Assembly: GCA_900549005.1 (NCBI GenBank)
Contig: URMT01000007.1
Coordinates: 1-33,661 of the forward strand
From: an uncultured Eubacteriales bacterium
Lineage (GTDB): Bacteria > Bacillota > Clostridia > Christensenellales > Borkfalkiaceae
Reading direction: 5' to 3'
DNA length: 33,661 nucleotides
The notes beneath the pieces were generated by a model that saw nothing but the letters and a program-made list of their open reading frames with translations, did not search any database and was not told the origin of the DNA. Below, piece after piece: positions 8,009-15,595 of this stretch; positions within the stretch are counted from its first letter, which is position 1, and each line of letters begins with the position of its first letter. Position numbers and translations under genes: made by a program.

Positions 8009-10318
8009 ATGCCTATTAAATTTTTTGACGAAATACCCGTAATCCCTATGCGCGGCAGGGTAATATTCCCGAATACAACGGTTTCGTTCGATGCGGGCAG
8101 GCTTATATCGCTCACCGCGGTCAAGCGCGCGGCAGAAGGCGATATGCAGTTGCTTGTGTGCGCCCAGCCCGAGTCTGAAAAGGACGAAATAACAGCGGAA
8201 GATATCTGCACCGTGGGCACTGTGGTAAAAATAAAACAGATAACCCGCCTTCCTTCCGAAAGCGTGCGCATTCTTGCGGACGGTCTTTACAGGGTGCGCG
8301 TGCGCAATTTTTCGTTCGACGAATGCTTTCTTGCCGATGCCGACGAAATAAAATCTGTTCACGGCGAACCTACCCTCGAAGAGGCGTATTTCCGCACCAC
8401 CAAAGATATTATGCGCGACATAACCTCGTCGGAGAACAGAATCGGCAAGGATACGGTTGCCCGCCTCGACAGGTGCGGCGACCCCGACGAATACGTCAAC
8501 ATTGCCGCAAGCAGCCTTCCTCTGCGCGACGAAGTCAAGCAAAAAATTCTTGAATGCGACAACGTGACCGAAAGGCTCAGAATGCTTGAAAAGTGCCTCA
8601 ACGACGAGTTGGAGGTAATGCGTCTTGCGCGCAAAATCAACAACGCCGTAAGGCAGAACATAGATAAAAACCAGCGCGAGTATTATCTGCGCGAACAGCT
8701 CAAAGCCATACACGCCGAACTCGGCGACGACGAGGACGAGCGCGAAGCGCTCACCGAAAAGATAAAGGCCAAGGGTATGCCGCAGGAGGTGGAAGAAAAG
8801 GCGCTTAAAGAAATTGCCCGAATGGACAAGATGTCGTCATCTTCCCCCGAATACACGGTTATACGCAACTACCTCGACTGGCTAATCGACCTTCCCTGGA
8901 AGGAAGAAACTGCCGACACCGAAGATTTGAAGGACGCGGTCAAAATACTCAACGACGACCACTACGGGCTGGAAAAGATAAAGGAGAGGATAACCGAATA
9001 CCTCGCCGTGCTCAAACTCACGCACAGCCTCAAAGCGCCCATACTCTGCTTCGTAGGCCCTCCCGGCGTGGGTAAAACATCAATCGCCACGTCGGTTGCG
9101 CGCGCCCTCGGGCGCAAGTTCGTGCGTATGAGCCTCGGCGGCGTCAAGGACGAAGCCGAAATAAGGGGTCACAGGCGCACTTACGTGGGCGCAATGCCCG
9201 GGCGCATAATCTACGGCATAAAGAACGCGGGCTCGGTAAACCCCGTGTTCCTTCTCGACGAGATAGACAAGCTCTCTTCCGATATGCGCGGCGACCCCGC
9301 AAGCGCTCTTCTGGAAGTTTTGGACCCCGCGCAGAACAACACCTTCCGCGACAGGTACCTCGAAGTGCCTTACGACCTTTCAAAGGTGCTGTTCATAACT
9401 ACGGCCAACAGCGTCGAAACCATACCTTCGCCCCTTCTCGACCGAATGGAGCTCATCGAGCTCAGCGGCTATACCGAAGAGGAGAAGTTGCAGATAGCAA
9501 AAAGGTACCTCATTCCCAAGCGCATAGAGGCCAACGGCCTTAAAGCGGGTGATATAACCTTTACCGAAGGCGCACTGCGAGCCATAATCGAAGGTTACAC
9601 GCGCGAAGCTGGCGTGCGCACTTTGGAGCGCAGAATAGACGCCGTCTGCCGCAAAGTAGCCGTAAAGGTGGCGGAGGGCGCGTCGGCAAAGCGCAGAATC
9701 ACGGCCGAAAGCCTTCATTCTCTGCTCGGCCCCGCAAGGTTCAGGCAGGAGAAGGATGCTCCCCGCCGCGACGAAGTGGGCGCTGCCACAGGGCTTGCGT
9801 GGACGGCGGTCGGCGGCACCACCCTCACCATAGAGGTTTCGGCAATGCACGGCAAGGGCGACATTCAGCTCACGGGCAAGCTGGGCGACGTTATGAAGGA
9901 GAGCGCCCGCGCCGCAATAAGCTACATCCGCTCCAACAGCACGCAGTACGGCATAGCCGATTCGGCCTTCGATACTACCGATATCCACATTCACGTGCCC
10001 GAGGGTGCAACCCCCAAAGACGGCCCCAGCGCGGGCATAACAATGGCAACGGCAATCCTTTCGGCATTCACGGGCAAACCCGTGCGCGGCGACATAGCAA
10101 TGACGGGCGAAATTACCCTTTTGGGCAACGTGCTTCCCATCGGCGGGCTAAAAGAAAAGGCGCTCGCCGCATACCGCACGGGCGTTAAAAACGTAATCAT
10201 TCCCGAAGACAACCAAAAAGATTTGGAAGAGATTCCAAAGGACGTCCGCGAAAAGATTAACTTTATACCGGTAAACAACGTAGGCGCCGTTTTCCACAAC
10301 GCGATAGTGGGGCTTTAA
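8009..10318 (+). CDS. lon: ATP-dependent Lon protease (LonA type)
   Basis: Lon is a cytoplasmic hexameric AAA+ serine-lysine protease that removes damaged and regulatory proteins. The 769-residue length is typical. Domains: N-terminal substrate-binding domain (about 1-200, starting 'IPVIPMRGRVIFP'), coiled coil, AAA+ module with Walker A GPPGVGKT (350-357) and Walker B VFLLDEID (413-420), and C-terminal protease domain with catalytic Ser674 (in KDGPSAG) and Lys717 (in GLKEK). The start matches the usual Lon N-terminus. Only a weak GAG Shine-Dalgarno is seen, and a terminator-like hairpin ends 14 bases upstream. It is probably the first gene of a unit with engB and the next gene. Confidence 0.97.
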   Translation: MPIKFFDEIPVIPMRGRVIFPNTTVSFDAGRLISLTAVKRAAEGDMQLLVCAQPESEKDEITAEDICTVGTVVKIKQITRLPSESVRILADGLYRVRVRNFSFDECFLADADEIKSVHGEPTLEEAYFRTTKDIMRDITSSENRIGKDTVARLDRCGDPDEYVNIAASSLPLRDEVKQKILECDNVTERLRMLEKCLNDELEVMRLARKINNAVRQNIDKNQREYYLREQLKAIHAELGDDEDEREALTEKIKAKGMPQEVEEKALKEIARMDKMSSSSPEYTVIRNYLDWLIDLPWKEETADTEDLKDAVKILNDDHYGLEKIKERITEYLAVLKLTHSLKAPILCFVGPPGVGKTSIATSVARALGRKFVRMSLGGVKDEAEIRGHRRTYVGAMPGRIIYGIKNAGSVNPVFLLDEIDKLSSDMRGDPASALLEVLDPAQNNTFRDRYLEVPYDLSKVLFITTANSVETIPSPLLDRMELIELSGYTEEEKLQIAKRYLIPKRIEANGLKAGDITFTEGALRAIIEGYTREAGVRTLERRIDAVCRKVAVKVAEGASAKRRITAESLHSLLGPARFRQEKDAPRRDEVGAATGLAWTAVGGTTLTIEVSAMHGKGDIQLTGKLGDVMKESARAAISYIRSNSTQYGIADSAFDTTDIHIHVPEGATPKDGPSAGITMATAILSAFTGKPVRGDIAMTGEITLLGNVLPIGGLKEKALAAYRTGVKNVIIPEDNQKDLEEIPKDVREKINFIPVNNVGAVFHNAIVGL

Positions 10319-10337
10319 CGGCAAAAGGGCGGCACAT

Positions 10338-10979
10338 ATGCTTAAAATAACCGATGTAAAGTTTGTTATCAGCGCGGCTTCGAAGGCTCAGTTTGTCCGC
10401 GCGGACAAGCCCGTTATTGCCGTCTGCGGCAAGTCTAACGTGGGCAAGTCCAGCTTCATAAATATGCTTGCAAACCGCAAAAAGCTGGCAAAAGTTTCCA
10501 AGGACCCTGGCAGGACGCGGCTTGTGAACTACTTCGATTTCGGCCCGTTCATCCTTGCCGACCTCCCGGGGTACGGTTTCGCCAAGGTCTCCAAGGCAGA
10601 AAAGGCGCGCTGGGCGCGGCTTATGGAGGACTTTTTTGCCGACAAAAGCAACTGCGCGCACGCATTTTCACTGTGCGACGTGCGCCACAACCCCACCGCC
10701 GACGACGTGAATATGGTAAACTTTCTGTACGCGGGTCTGATACCGTTCACGGTAATCGCCACCAAGGCCGACAAGGTTTCGCGTATGGCGGGAATGAACG
10801 GTGTGAAAAATATAGCCGCAACTTTAAAATGCGGCACAGACGACGTTATACTTACTTCTTCGCAGACGCGCCTCGGGCTTGAAAAGGTATACGAGCGCAT
10901 AGAGCGCGTAATTTCCCTTTACGGCAGCGGAGAAGAGCGAGAGGAGGATTTGATGCAGGCAACAGGGGAGGAAGAGTAA
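10338..10979 (+). CDS. engB: ribosome biogenesis GTPase EngB (YsxC/YihA)
   Basis: EngB is an essential small GTPase needed for assembly of the 50S subunit. The 213-residue product shows G1 GKSNVGKSS (31-39), G3 DLPGYG (75-80) and G4 TKAD (142-145). It starts 19 bases after lon with a GGGCGG-type Shine-Dalgarno. The lon-engB order is common in Bacteria. The C-terminal tail is acidic (EEREEDLMQATGEEE) and runs almost directly into the next gene, with one base between stop and start. Confidence 0.96.
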   Translation: MLKITDVKFVISAASKAQFVRADKPVIAVCGKSNVGKSSFINMLANRKKLAKVSKDPGRTRLVNYFDFGPFILADLPGYGFAKVSKAEKARWARLMEDFFADKSNCAHAFSLCDVRHNPTADDVNMVNFLYAGLIPFTVIATKADKVSRMAGMNGVKNIAATLKCGTDDVILTSSQTRLGLEKVYERIERVISLYGSGEEREEDLMQATGEEE

Positions 10980-10980
10980 A

Positions 10981-11730
10981 GTGGAAGCCTTTCTCAGATT
11001 TATGACTTCGCCGTGGGGCATCGTTATATTTACGGTGGTCGCCCTCGCGGTTATAATATTTTTTCTTGCGGTCAATTACCGCTTTTTCACAAAGGCAGTG
11101 CTCGATTTTATCTTCGGGCTGATAGCGCTCATACTGATTTCGCCCTGCATAGCGGTGTGCGCCGTAATTTTAAAGAAGAAGGCGGGCAAAGTCTTTGAAG
11201 AGCAGTATATAATAGGCAAAAACGGCAAGTTTATTCCCGTACGCGTGTTCGCCTCGTATACCGCGGCAGACGGCAGGGAGTGCTACATATCCCGCAGCGC
11301 GCTCAGGTATATCCCGCTCGTTCTCGAAGTGGTATGCGGCAAACTCTCTTTAATCGGCCCCGCACCGCTGTCGCTTGCAGACGGTTCGCTGATTGACGAC
11401 GAGTACGAAATGCGCTTCACCGTGCGCCCCGGAATATTTTCTGCGGCTGTGCTGTCCTTTCCCCGCCGTCCTCAGTACGAAGATATGTTCGCGTCCGACT
11501 GCGACTATGCTGCAAAGCGCAGCCTGTTTACCGACTTCAAGGCGTTTATAGTAAACGTTCTCCGCATAATGCGCGGAGAGGAGCAGGGCTACCTCACGGT
11601 TGGCAGAAGCGGCTACGCCGACGAGCTTTTGTCTGACGGCGCAATCACGCAGGAGCAGTACGAAGAGGCAAAAAAACTTGCCGAAGAGGAGCTTGAAGCG
11701 TCAAGGCGCGCCAAGTTCCGCGTTGGCTGA
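10981..11730 (+). CDS. divergent bacterial sugar transferase-family membrane protein lacking the catalytic Asp-Glu
   Basis: The product (249 residues) matches the monotopic phosphoglycosyl transferase family (WcaJ/PglC type), which moves a sugar phosphate to undecaprenyl phosphate. Seen: a true transmembrane helix (about 12-31), a re-entrant-like helix with the Ser-Pro break (41-64, 'ILISPC'), 'EEQYIIGKNGKF' for the usual RxGxxGKxF segment, 'GKLSLIGPAPL' for 'G(E/D)MSLVGPRP', and 'FTVRPGI'. The catalytic Asp-Glu of the usual 'SLDELPQL' is Arg109-Tyr110 here ('ALRYIPLV'). The Arg of GPRP is Ala. A charged C-terminal helix (218-246) is extra. It is probably inactive as a transferase. GTG start, Shine-Dalgarno GGGGAGG, one base after engB. 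Confidence 0.8.
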   Translation: MEAFLRFMTSPWGIVIFTVVALAVIIFFLAVNYRFFTKAVLDFIFGLIALILISPCIAVCAVILKKKAGKVFEEQYIIGKNGKFIPVRVFASYTAADGRECYISRSALRYIPLVLEVVCGKLSLIGPAPLSLADGSLIDDEYEMRFTVRPGIFSAAVLSFPRRPQYEDMFASDCDYAAKRSLFTDFKAFIVNVLRIMRGEEQGYLTVGRSGYADELLSDGAITQEQYEEAKKLAEEELEASRRAKFRVG

Positions 11731-11807
11731 TAAAAATTCAGCAGTTTCAATCTGTGGCGTTTTTAAAGTAAACAGTAAAAATAAGGTTAAATTGAATAGT
11801 AAAACAA

Positions 11808-11849
11808 GGCGTGCGCGGGTAAAACTTTTACCCGCGCACGCCGTTTTTT
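11808..11849. terminator. bidirectional terminator, 17-bp perfect stem
   Basis: Arms 11808-11824 and 11826-11842 (GGCGTGCGCGGGTAAAA and its complement) flank a single C. The hairpin is followed by G and six Ts. It closes the lon-engB-transferase unit and may also serve the convergent CDF gene. Confidence 0.8.
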
Positions 11850-11902
11850 ATATAGTGTTATAAAGTTCAAAATACAGGCTTTTATCTTTTCTGCCAATGG
11901 CG

Positions 11903-12029
11903 GCAGCCCGCGTGGAGAAATCTCAAACAACGTTGCCGCAAGGCAACTTATCACGCGCGGCGTGCCGCGCTCATCACTCATCACTTATCGCTCACTACAC
12001 TGGCGCAGCCCGCGTGGAGAAACCTCAAA
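11903..12029. repeat. paired GGAGAAATCTCA repeats (copies 2 and 3)
   Basis: GCAGCCCGCGTGGAGAAA begins both copies, 11903-11927 and 12005-12029, which match at 24 of 25 positions (the end is TCTCAAA or CCTCAAA). They lie 102 bases apart, start to start, around two small hairpins. They belong to the repeat family seen at 7824 and 21501. Confidence 0.6.
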
Positions 12030-12035
12030 GCCCCG

Positions 12036-13199
12036 TCAGCTCTCGATAAAGGGGTGCTCCACGTGCATAACGGCGTTGAAGCCGCTCTTTTCCTTTATCT
12101 GCTCCTTTACGCGATTTTCTATCTCTTCGTCGGATATGTCAAGCCCGTAGGGCACTATCACGTCAAAGTATACGTTGTGAATTTTATCCCATTCGGCAAT
12201 GCGTAAATCGTGAATGGAGGCGTCGGGGTGTATGCTTTTTATCACACTTTCAACCAGGGTGCGCATCTCCTCGGTGTCGCCGTCCACGACTATGGGGTCC
12301 ATATGTATAACGGCCTCTATCCCGAACTTTTCGCGTATTTCGCGCTCCACGTGGTCAATCATCTCGTGCGTTTCCATAAGGTTGCCGTCTGCGGGCACCT
12401 CTGCGTGGAAGCTGACTATCGCCCTGCCGGGGCCGTAGTCGTGGTATATAAGGTCGTGTATGCCCAGAATGTTTTCGTGCTCTAACGCAAGTTTATCAAT
12501 CGCGTCGGCAAGCTCCTTGCTCATCGGCCTTCCAAGAAGGGGAGCCTGTGTGGTCTTTACCGCGCCCCAGCCCGCTTTGAAAATGAATATGGCAACAATC
12601 GCGCCCGCCACGCCGTCTATGGGGAATGTGGTGTACTGCCCTGCAATCAGCGCGACAAGAACCACGCCCGTTGCTATCACGTCGGAAATCGAATCAGATG
12701 CCGTTGCGGCTATGGAGGGGGAGTTTATGCGCTTTGCTATCTTTCTGTTAAAGTAAAACAGCCAGAATTTGACGAGGATTGCGGCAATCAGCACGCCCAT
12801 CGCCGCATACGAAAATTCTGCCGCTTCTGGCGTGATTATCTTTTCTATCGAAGACCACGCCAGCTCGAAGCCCATAAAAATTATCAGTACCGAAACAATC
12901 AGCCCCGCAACGTACTCTATCCTGCCGTGGCCGAAGGGGTGTTCTTTGTCGGGCTTCTGCCCCGCGAGCTTGAATCCCGCCAGTGTTATCACCGAAGAGG
13001 CCGCGTCAGAAAAGTTGTTAATCGCGTCGGCGATAATTGCCACCGACCCCGCGATTATGCCCACGGTAAGTTTGCCCGCAACCAGAATAATGTTGAGTAT
13101 AATTCCCGTAATGCCCGAAAGCAGTCCGCAGCGCGTGCGTACCACAGGGTCGTCAGGGCTGCCCTTCGGAACGAATAGCCTTAAAAGAAGTTCGCTCAT
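12036..13199 (-). CDS. cation diffusion facilitator, probable Mn2+ exporter
   Basis: CDF proteins export divalent metals in exchange for protons across the cytoplasmic membrane. The 387-residue product has about six membrane helices. The metal site reads Asn61-xxx-Asp65 in TM2 ('NNFSD') and Asp169-xxx-Asp173 in TM5 ('DSISD'), a pattern known from Mn exporters rather than the HxxxD of Zn exporters. 'HPFGHGRIEY' is conserved. The cytoplasmic part is long and looks like two ferredoxin-like domains in a row ('VIHMDPI' ends the first, 'VMHVEHP' the second). The ATG at 13199 is preferred over a TTG at 13250, since the TTG lies upstream of the predicted transcription start; Shine-Dalgarno AGGT. Confidence 0.9.
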   Translation of the reverse strand: MSELLLRLFVPKGSPDDPVVRTRCGLLSGITGIILNIILVAGKLTVGIIAGSVAIIADAINNFSDAASSVITLAGFKLAGQKPDKEHPFGHGRIEYVAGLIVSVLIIFMGFELAWSSIEKIITPEAAEFSYAAMGVLIAAILVKFWLFYFNRKIAKRINSPSIAATASDSISDVIATGVVLVALIAGQYTTFPIDGVAGAIVAIFIFKAGWGAVKTTQAPLLGRPMSKELADAIDKLALEHENILGIHDLIYHDYGPGRAIVSFHAEVPADGNLMETHEMIDHVEREIREKFGIEAVIHMDPIVVDGDTEEMRTLVESVIKSIHPDASIHDLRIAEWDKIHNVYFDVIVPYGLDISDEEIENRVKEQIKEKSGFNAVMHVEHPFIES

Positions 13200-13230
13200 A
13201 AATTTACCTGCAACTTTTATATGTCCGATT

Positions 13231-13259
13231 ATTCTATCATATGAAGGCAAAAATGTAAA
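13231..13259 (-). promoter_or_regulatory. CDF transporter promoter
   Basis: On the minus strand, TTTACA (13254-13259), 17 bases and an extended -10, TGATAGAAT, with core 13231-13236. The predicted start near 13224 gives a 24-base leader to the ATG at 13199. Confidence 0.6.
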
Positions 13260-13329
13260 GCGCGCCGAGCCCGCCTGCGCCCGCTTTTAAAAATAAAAGT
13301 CCCCGAAAGATTTTTTTGGCTTAAAACGG

Positions 13330-13358
13330 TTAAGTTTTTTCTGCCGATATGGTATACT
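13330..13358 (+). promoter_or_regulatory. lspA promoter, nearly leaderless
   Basis: The extended -10, TGGTATACT, has its core at 13353-13358; a weak -35 (TTAAGT, 13330-13335) lies 17 bases upstream. The predicted start near 13365 leaves about 4 bases before the lspA ATG, with no Shine-Dalgarno. Confidence 0.45.
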
Positions 13359-13368
13359 GTAAAATAGT

Positions 13369-14130
13369 ATGGAAACAAAACAGAAAATAAAACAATTTTT
13401 TATATCTCTCGGCCGCAGAATAAAGGCAAATTTCGGCTGGAAGAGCGCTCTTTTTGCGGGAATCTGCATAATTATGCTTGCCGCAGACCTCTTGACAAAG
13501 CACTTTGCCGAAGCCGACGGCTGGCGTTTTACCATCATTCCTAAGTTTCTGGAAATTGTAGACGTGGTGCACAACGACGGCGCAAGCCTGGGAATGGGCG
13601 GCGGCACGAACTGGGCGCTGCCTCTGTTCATAACGCTCACCTTCATTATGGTGCCCGTATTCATAGCCGTTATTCTGCTCCTTCCCGAACGTTTCACTCT
13701 GTTAAAACTCTGCCTGTATATGGCCACGGCGGGCGCTCTCGGCAACCTTGTAGACAGGCTCGCCTTCGGCTATGTGCGCGACTTTATCGGTATGGATTGG
13801 GGCTTCGTGTCGTATGTGTGCAACCTTGCAGACGTATGGCTGATGGTGGGGCTTGTGCTCGCCATAATAGATATGCTGTTTCTGAACGAAATTTCCGTTT
13901 TCCCGCTCACCAAGTCTGCGCGTGCCGCGCAGGCCGAAAGGAAGAAGAGGGAAGAAGAAAAAGCGGCCGCCGCTCAGCCTTCAAACGGTTCTGCCGAGGT
14001 TTCAAAAGCTCCCGAAGATGCTGGCGCAGACCAAAGCGCGCAGAAAAATGATACAGACCAAAACGCGCAGAAAGACGGCGCAGACCAAAATACTTGCGGT
14101 TTATCCGACGGTGAAAGAGATGGGCGTTAG
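13369..14130 (+). CDS. lspA: lipoprotein signal peptidase with long charged C-terminal tail
   Basis: LspA is a four-helix membrane aspartyl protease that cuts the signal peptide from diacylglyceryl-modified prolipoproteins. Seen: 'AADLLTKHF' (38-46), 'VVHNDGASLG' (66-75), 'GNLVDRLAFGYVRDF' (125-139) and 'NLADVWLMVG' (152-161); the catalytic pair is Asp138 and Asp155. The product has 253 residues, about 80 more than usual. The excess (about 182-253) is a hydrophilic cytoplasmic tail, first Lys/Arg/Glu-rich, then a repeat of the type DQxAQK. No Shine-Dalgarno precedes the ATG. The gene overlaps rluD by 11 bases. Its clients in this window are the lipoproteins at 21613-22218 and 22765-23802. Confidence 0.93.
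   Translation: METKQKIKQFFISLGRRIKANFGWKSALFAGICIIMLAADLLTKHFAEADGWRFTIIPKFLEIVDVVHNDGASLGMGGGTNWALPLFITLTFIMVPVFIAVILLLPERFTLLKLCLYMATAGALGNLVDRLAFGYVRDFIGMDWGFVSYVCNLADVWLMVGLVLAIIDMLFLNEISVFPLTKSARAAQAERKKREEEKAAAAQPSNGSAEVSKAPEDAGADQSAQKNDTDQNAQKDGADQNTCGLSDGERDGR
14029..14094 (+). repeat. 27-base tandem repeat inside the lspA tail
   Basis: Two full units (14029-14055 and 14056-14082) and a partial third start with GACCAAA and contain GCGCAGAAA. They encode the DQ(S/N)AQK repeats of the LspA tail. Repeat number could vary between strains by slippage. Confidence 0.6.
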
Positions 14131-15043
14131 CAGCGGCGAGTTTGAATTTACGGCAGACGGCGCATACCCCCGCGCCGACTTGTTTTTAAGCGGCAATATG
14201 CCTCAGCTTACGCGCTCCGCGCTCAAAAAGATATTCGAAGGCGGCGGCGTTTCAATAAACGGCAAAGCAGCAAAGGCTTCGCAGAGCGTAAAGGCGGGCG
14301 ACGTTTTAAAAATAACCGTTCCTCCCGCCGAAGAATACTCCGTAAAGCCCGAGGCCATTCCGCTCGACATAATTTATCAGGACGACGACCTCGCCGTAAT
14401 CAACAAGCCGCAGGGAATGACTGTGCATATGGGCAACGGCAACAAAGAGGGCACGCTCGTCAACGCGCTACTCTATAACCTCGACAATTTAAGCGGCATA
14501 AACGGCGTAATACGCCCGGGCATCGTCCACCGCATAGATAAGGATACGTCGGGCCTTCTGGTAGTCGCCAAAAACGATGCGGCGCACCTCAGCCTTTCAA
14601 AACAGATTGCCGAAAAAACCTGTCACAGGCAGTACCTCGCCCTGCTCGAAGGGGTGGTAAAGGAAGACAGCGGCACCATAAGCACGTATATCGGCCGCGA
14701 TTCTAAGGACAGGCTGAAAATGGCCGTCGTGCCCGAAGGCAAGGGCAAGTCTGCCGTAACGCTTTACAGCGTGGAAAAAAGGTATGCGGGTTACACGCTC
14801 TGCCGCTTCGATTTAAAGACGGGAAGAACGCATCAGATAAGGGTGCACACAAAGTACATCGGCCATCCCGTGGTGGGCGACCCCGTATACGGCATAAAAA
14901 AGCAGAAGTTTGTATTGAACGGCCAGCTTCTGCACGCCGCGCGGCTTGAATTCGTTCACCCTTCAAGCGGAAAACTTATGTCTTTCGAAGCTCCCCTGCC
15001 CGATTATTTTCAGTCCGTTCTGAACAAGCTGAAAGAGCAGTAA
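14120..15043 (+). CDS. RluD-family 23S rRNA pseudouridine synthase
   Basis: The family converts uridines of 23S rRNA to pseudouridine. The 307-residue product has an N-terminal S4 RNA-binding domain (about 15-65, 'RADLFLSGNMPQLTRSALKK') and the synthase domain with catalytic Asp140 in 'HRIDKDTSG'; 'KTGRTHQIRVH' lies further on. The ATG overlaps the lspA stop by 11 bases; a GTG nine bases earlier is an alternative. An open frame continues upstream into lspA but only reads its repeat tail in another frame. The lspA-rluD pairing is widespread and suggests translational coupling. Specificity within RluA/C/D is not certain. Confidence 0.93.
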   Translation: MGVSSGEFEFTADGAYPRADLFLSGNMPQLTRSALKKIFEGGGVSINGKAAKASQSVKAGDVLKITVPPAEEYSVKPEAIPLDIIYQDDDLAVINKPQGMTVHMGNGNKEGTLVNALLYNLDNLSGINGVIRPGIVHRIDKDTSGLLVVAKNDAAHLSLSKQIAEKTCHRQYLALLEGVVKEDSGTISTYIGRDSKDRLKMAVVPEGKGKSAVTLYSVEKRYAGYTLCRFDLKTGRTHQIRVHTKYIGHPVVGDPVYGIKKQKFVLNGQLLHAARLEFVHPSSGKLMSFEAPLPDYFQSVLNKLKEQ

Positions 15044-15128
15044 TTGCGGCATATATGCGCACTAATTGCGGTAATTTGCGCACAAAGCGCGTTAAAATTT
15101 TTCATTTTTTTCAATATCACTCAAATTG

Positions 15129-15157
15129 TTGTGTTTGAACATTTTTGGTGATATAAT
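15129..15157 (+). promoter_or_regulatory. strong promoter for the small membrane protein
   Basis: TTGTGT (15129-15134), 17 bases, then an extended consensus -10, TGATATAAT, with core 15152-15157. The predicted start near 15164 gives a short leader with an AAAAGGAG Shine-Dalgarno. Confidence 0.65.
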
Positions 15158-15191
15158 CAAGTTAACCGAAAAGTAAAAAGGAGATGTTTTT

Positions 15192-15539
15192 ATGGCAGAC
15201 AATAAAAAGACTACAAAAAGAACTAAACGTGTAGTTGTTGAACATCGTGAAAGAAGGGATATTACCAAGCTCTGCGCTTTCTGGGGCATAGTATTCTCTG
15301 CCGTTGCAATGTTCATCTCATTTATCGTTGCACTTTTAAAACTTTGCGGAGTGTCCATAAGCTGGGCGGGCACGCTTCAAGGCGTTTGCAGCATGGTTTC
15401 GATGATAGCTTTGCTTGTTGCGGTAGCTTTCCCCGCATACGATTATTGTCGCGGCAGGGGCAAAAACTGGAAAATAGTTTATTGGGTAGCTCTTGTATTG
15501 TACATATGCGGCATCATAGGCATAGGCTTCAATCTCTGA
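15192..15539 (+). CDS. small three-helix membrane protein, function unknown
   Basis: I do not recognise the family. The 115-residue product has a basic N-terminus rich in Lys, Arg and Thr (1-27) and three hydrophobic segments (about 28-50, 55-80 and 92-113), the last two joined by 'YDYCRGRGKNWK'. It stands alone between its own strong promoter and a terminator, with a perfect AAAGGAG Shine-Dalgarno, so it is probably well expressed. Its base composition is more A/T-rich than that of its neighbours. No catalytic motif is visible. Confidence 0.8.
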   Translation: MADNKKTTKRTKRVVVEHRERRDITKLCAFWGIVFSAVAMFISFIVALLKLCGVSISWAGTLQGVCSMVSMIALLVAVAFPAYDYCRGRGKNWKIVYWVALVLYICGIIGIGFNL

Positions 15540-15565
15540 TAAAAATTTATTTACTTGCAAAAAAG

Positions 15566-15594
15566 CGGTTTACCTTTCGGGTAAGCCGTTTTTT
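15566..15594 (+). terminator. intrinsic terminator
   Basis: CGGTTTACC pairs with GGTAAGCCG (one G-T pair) around TTTCG, followed by six Ts. It lies 26 bases past the stop of the small membrane protein gene. Confidence 0.8.
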
Positions 15595-15595
15595 C

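Larger units (their letters stand above)
11731..12035. other. 305-base gap between convergent genes: terminator plus repeats
   Basis: No gene is supported. The gap holds a strong bidirectional terminator and a pair of 25-base repeats. Between the repeats are two small hairpins (GTTGCC-GCAA-GGCAAC and a GCGCGGC/GCCGCGC type). Confidence 0.6.

Noticed and set aside
13200..13250. TTG start 17 codons upstream for the CDF transporter
   Set aside because: The TTG lies upstream of the predicted transcription start near 13224 and has no Shine-Dalgarno.
13922..14119. An in-frame upstream extension of the rluD gene into lspA
   Set aside because: It only translates the lspA tail in another frame, giving a Lys/Arg/Pro-rich string unlike the S4 domain start of the family.
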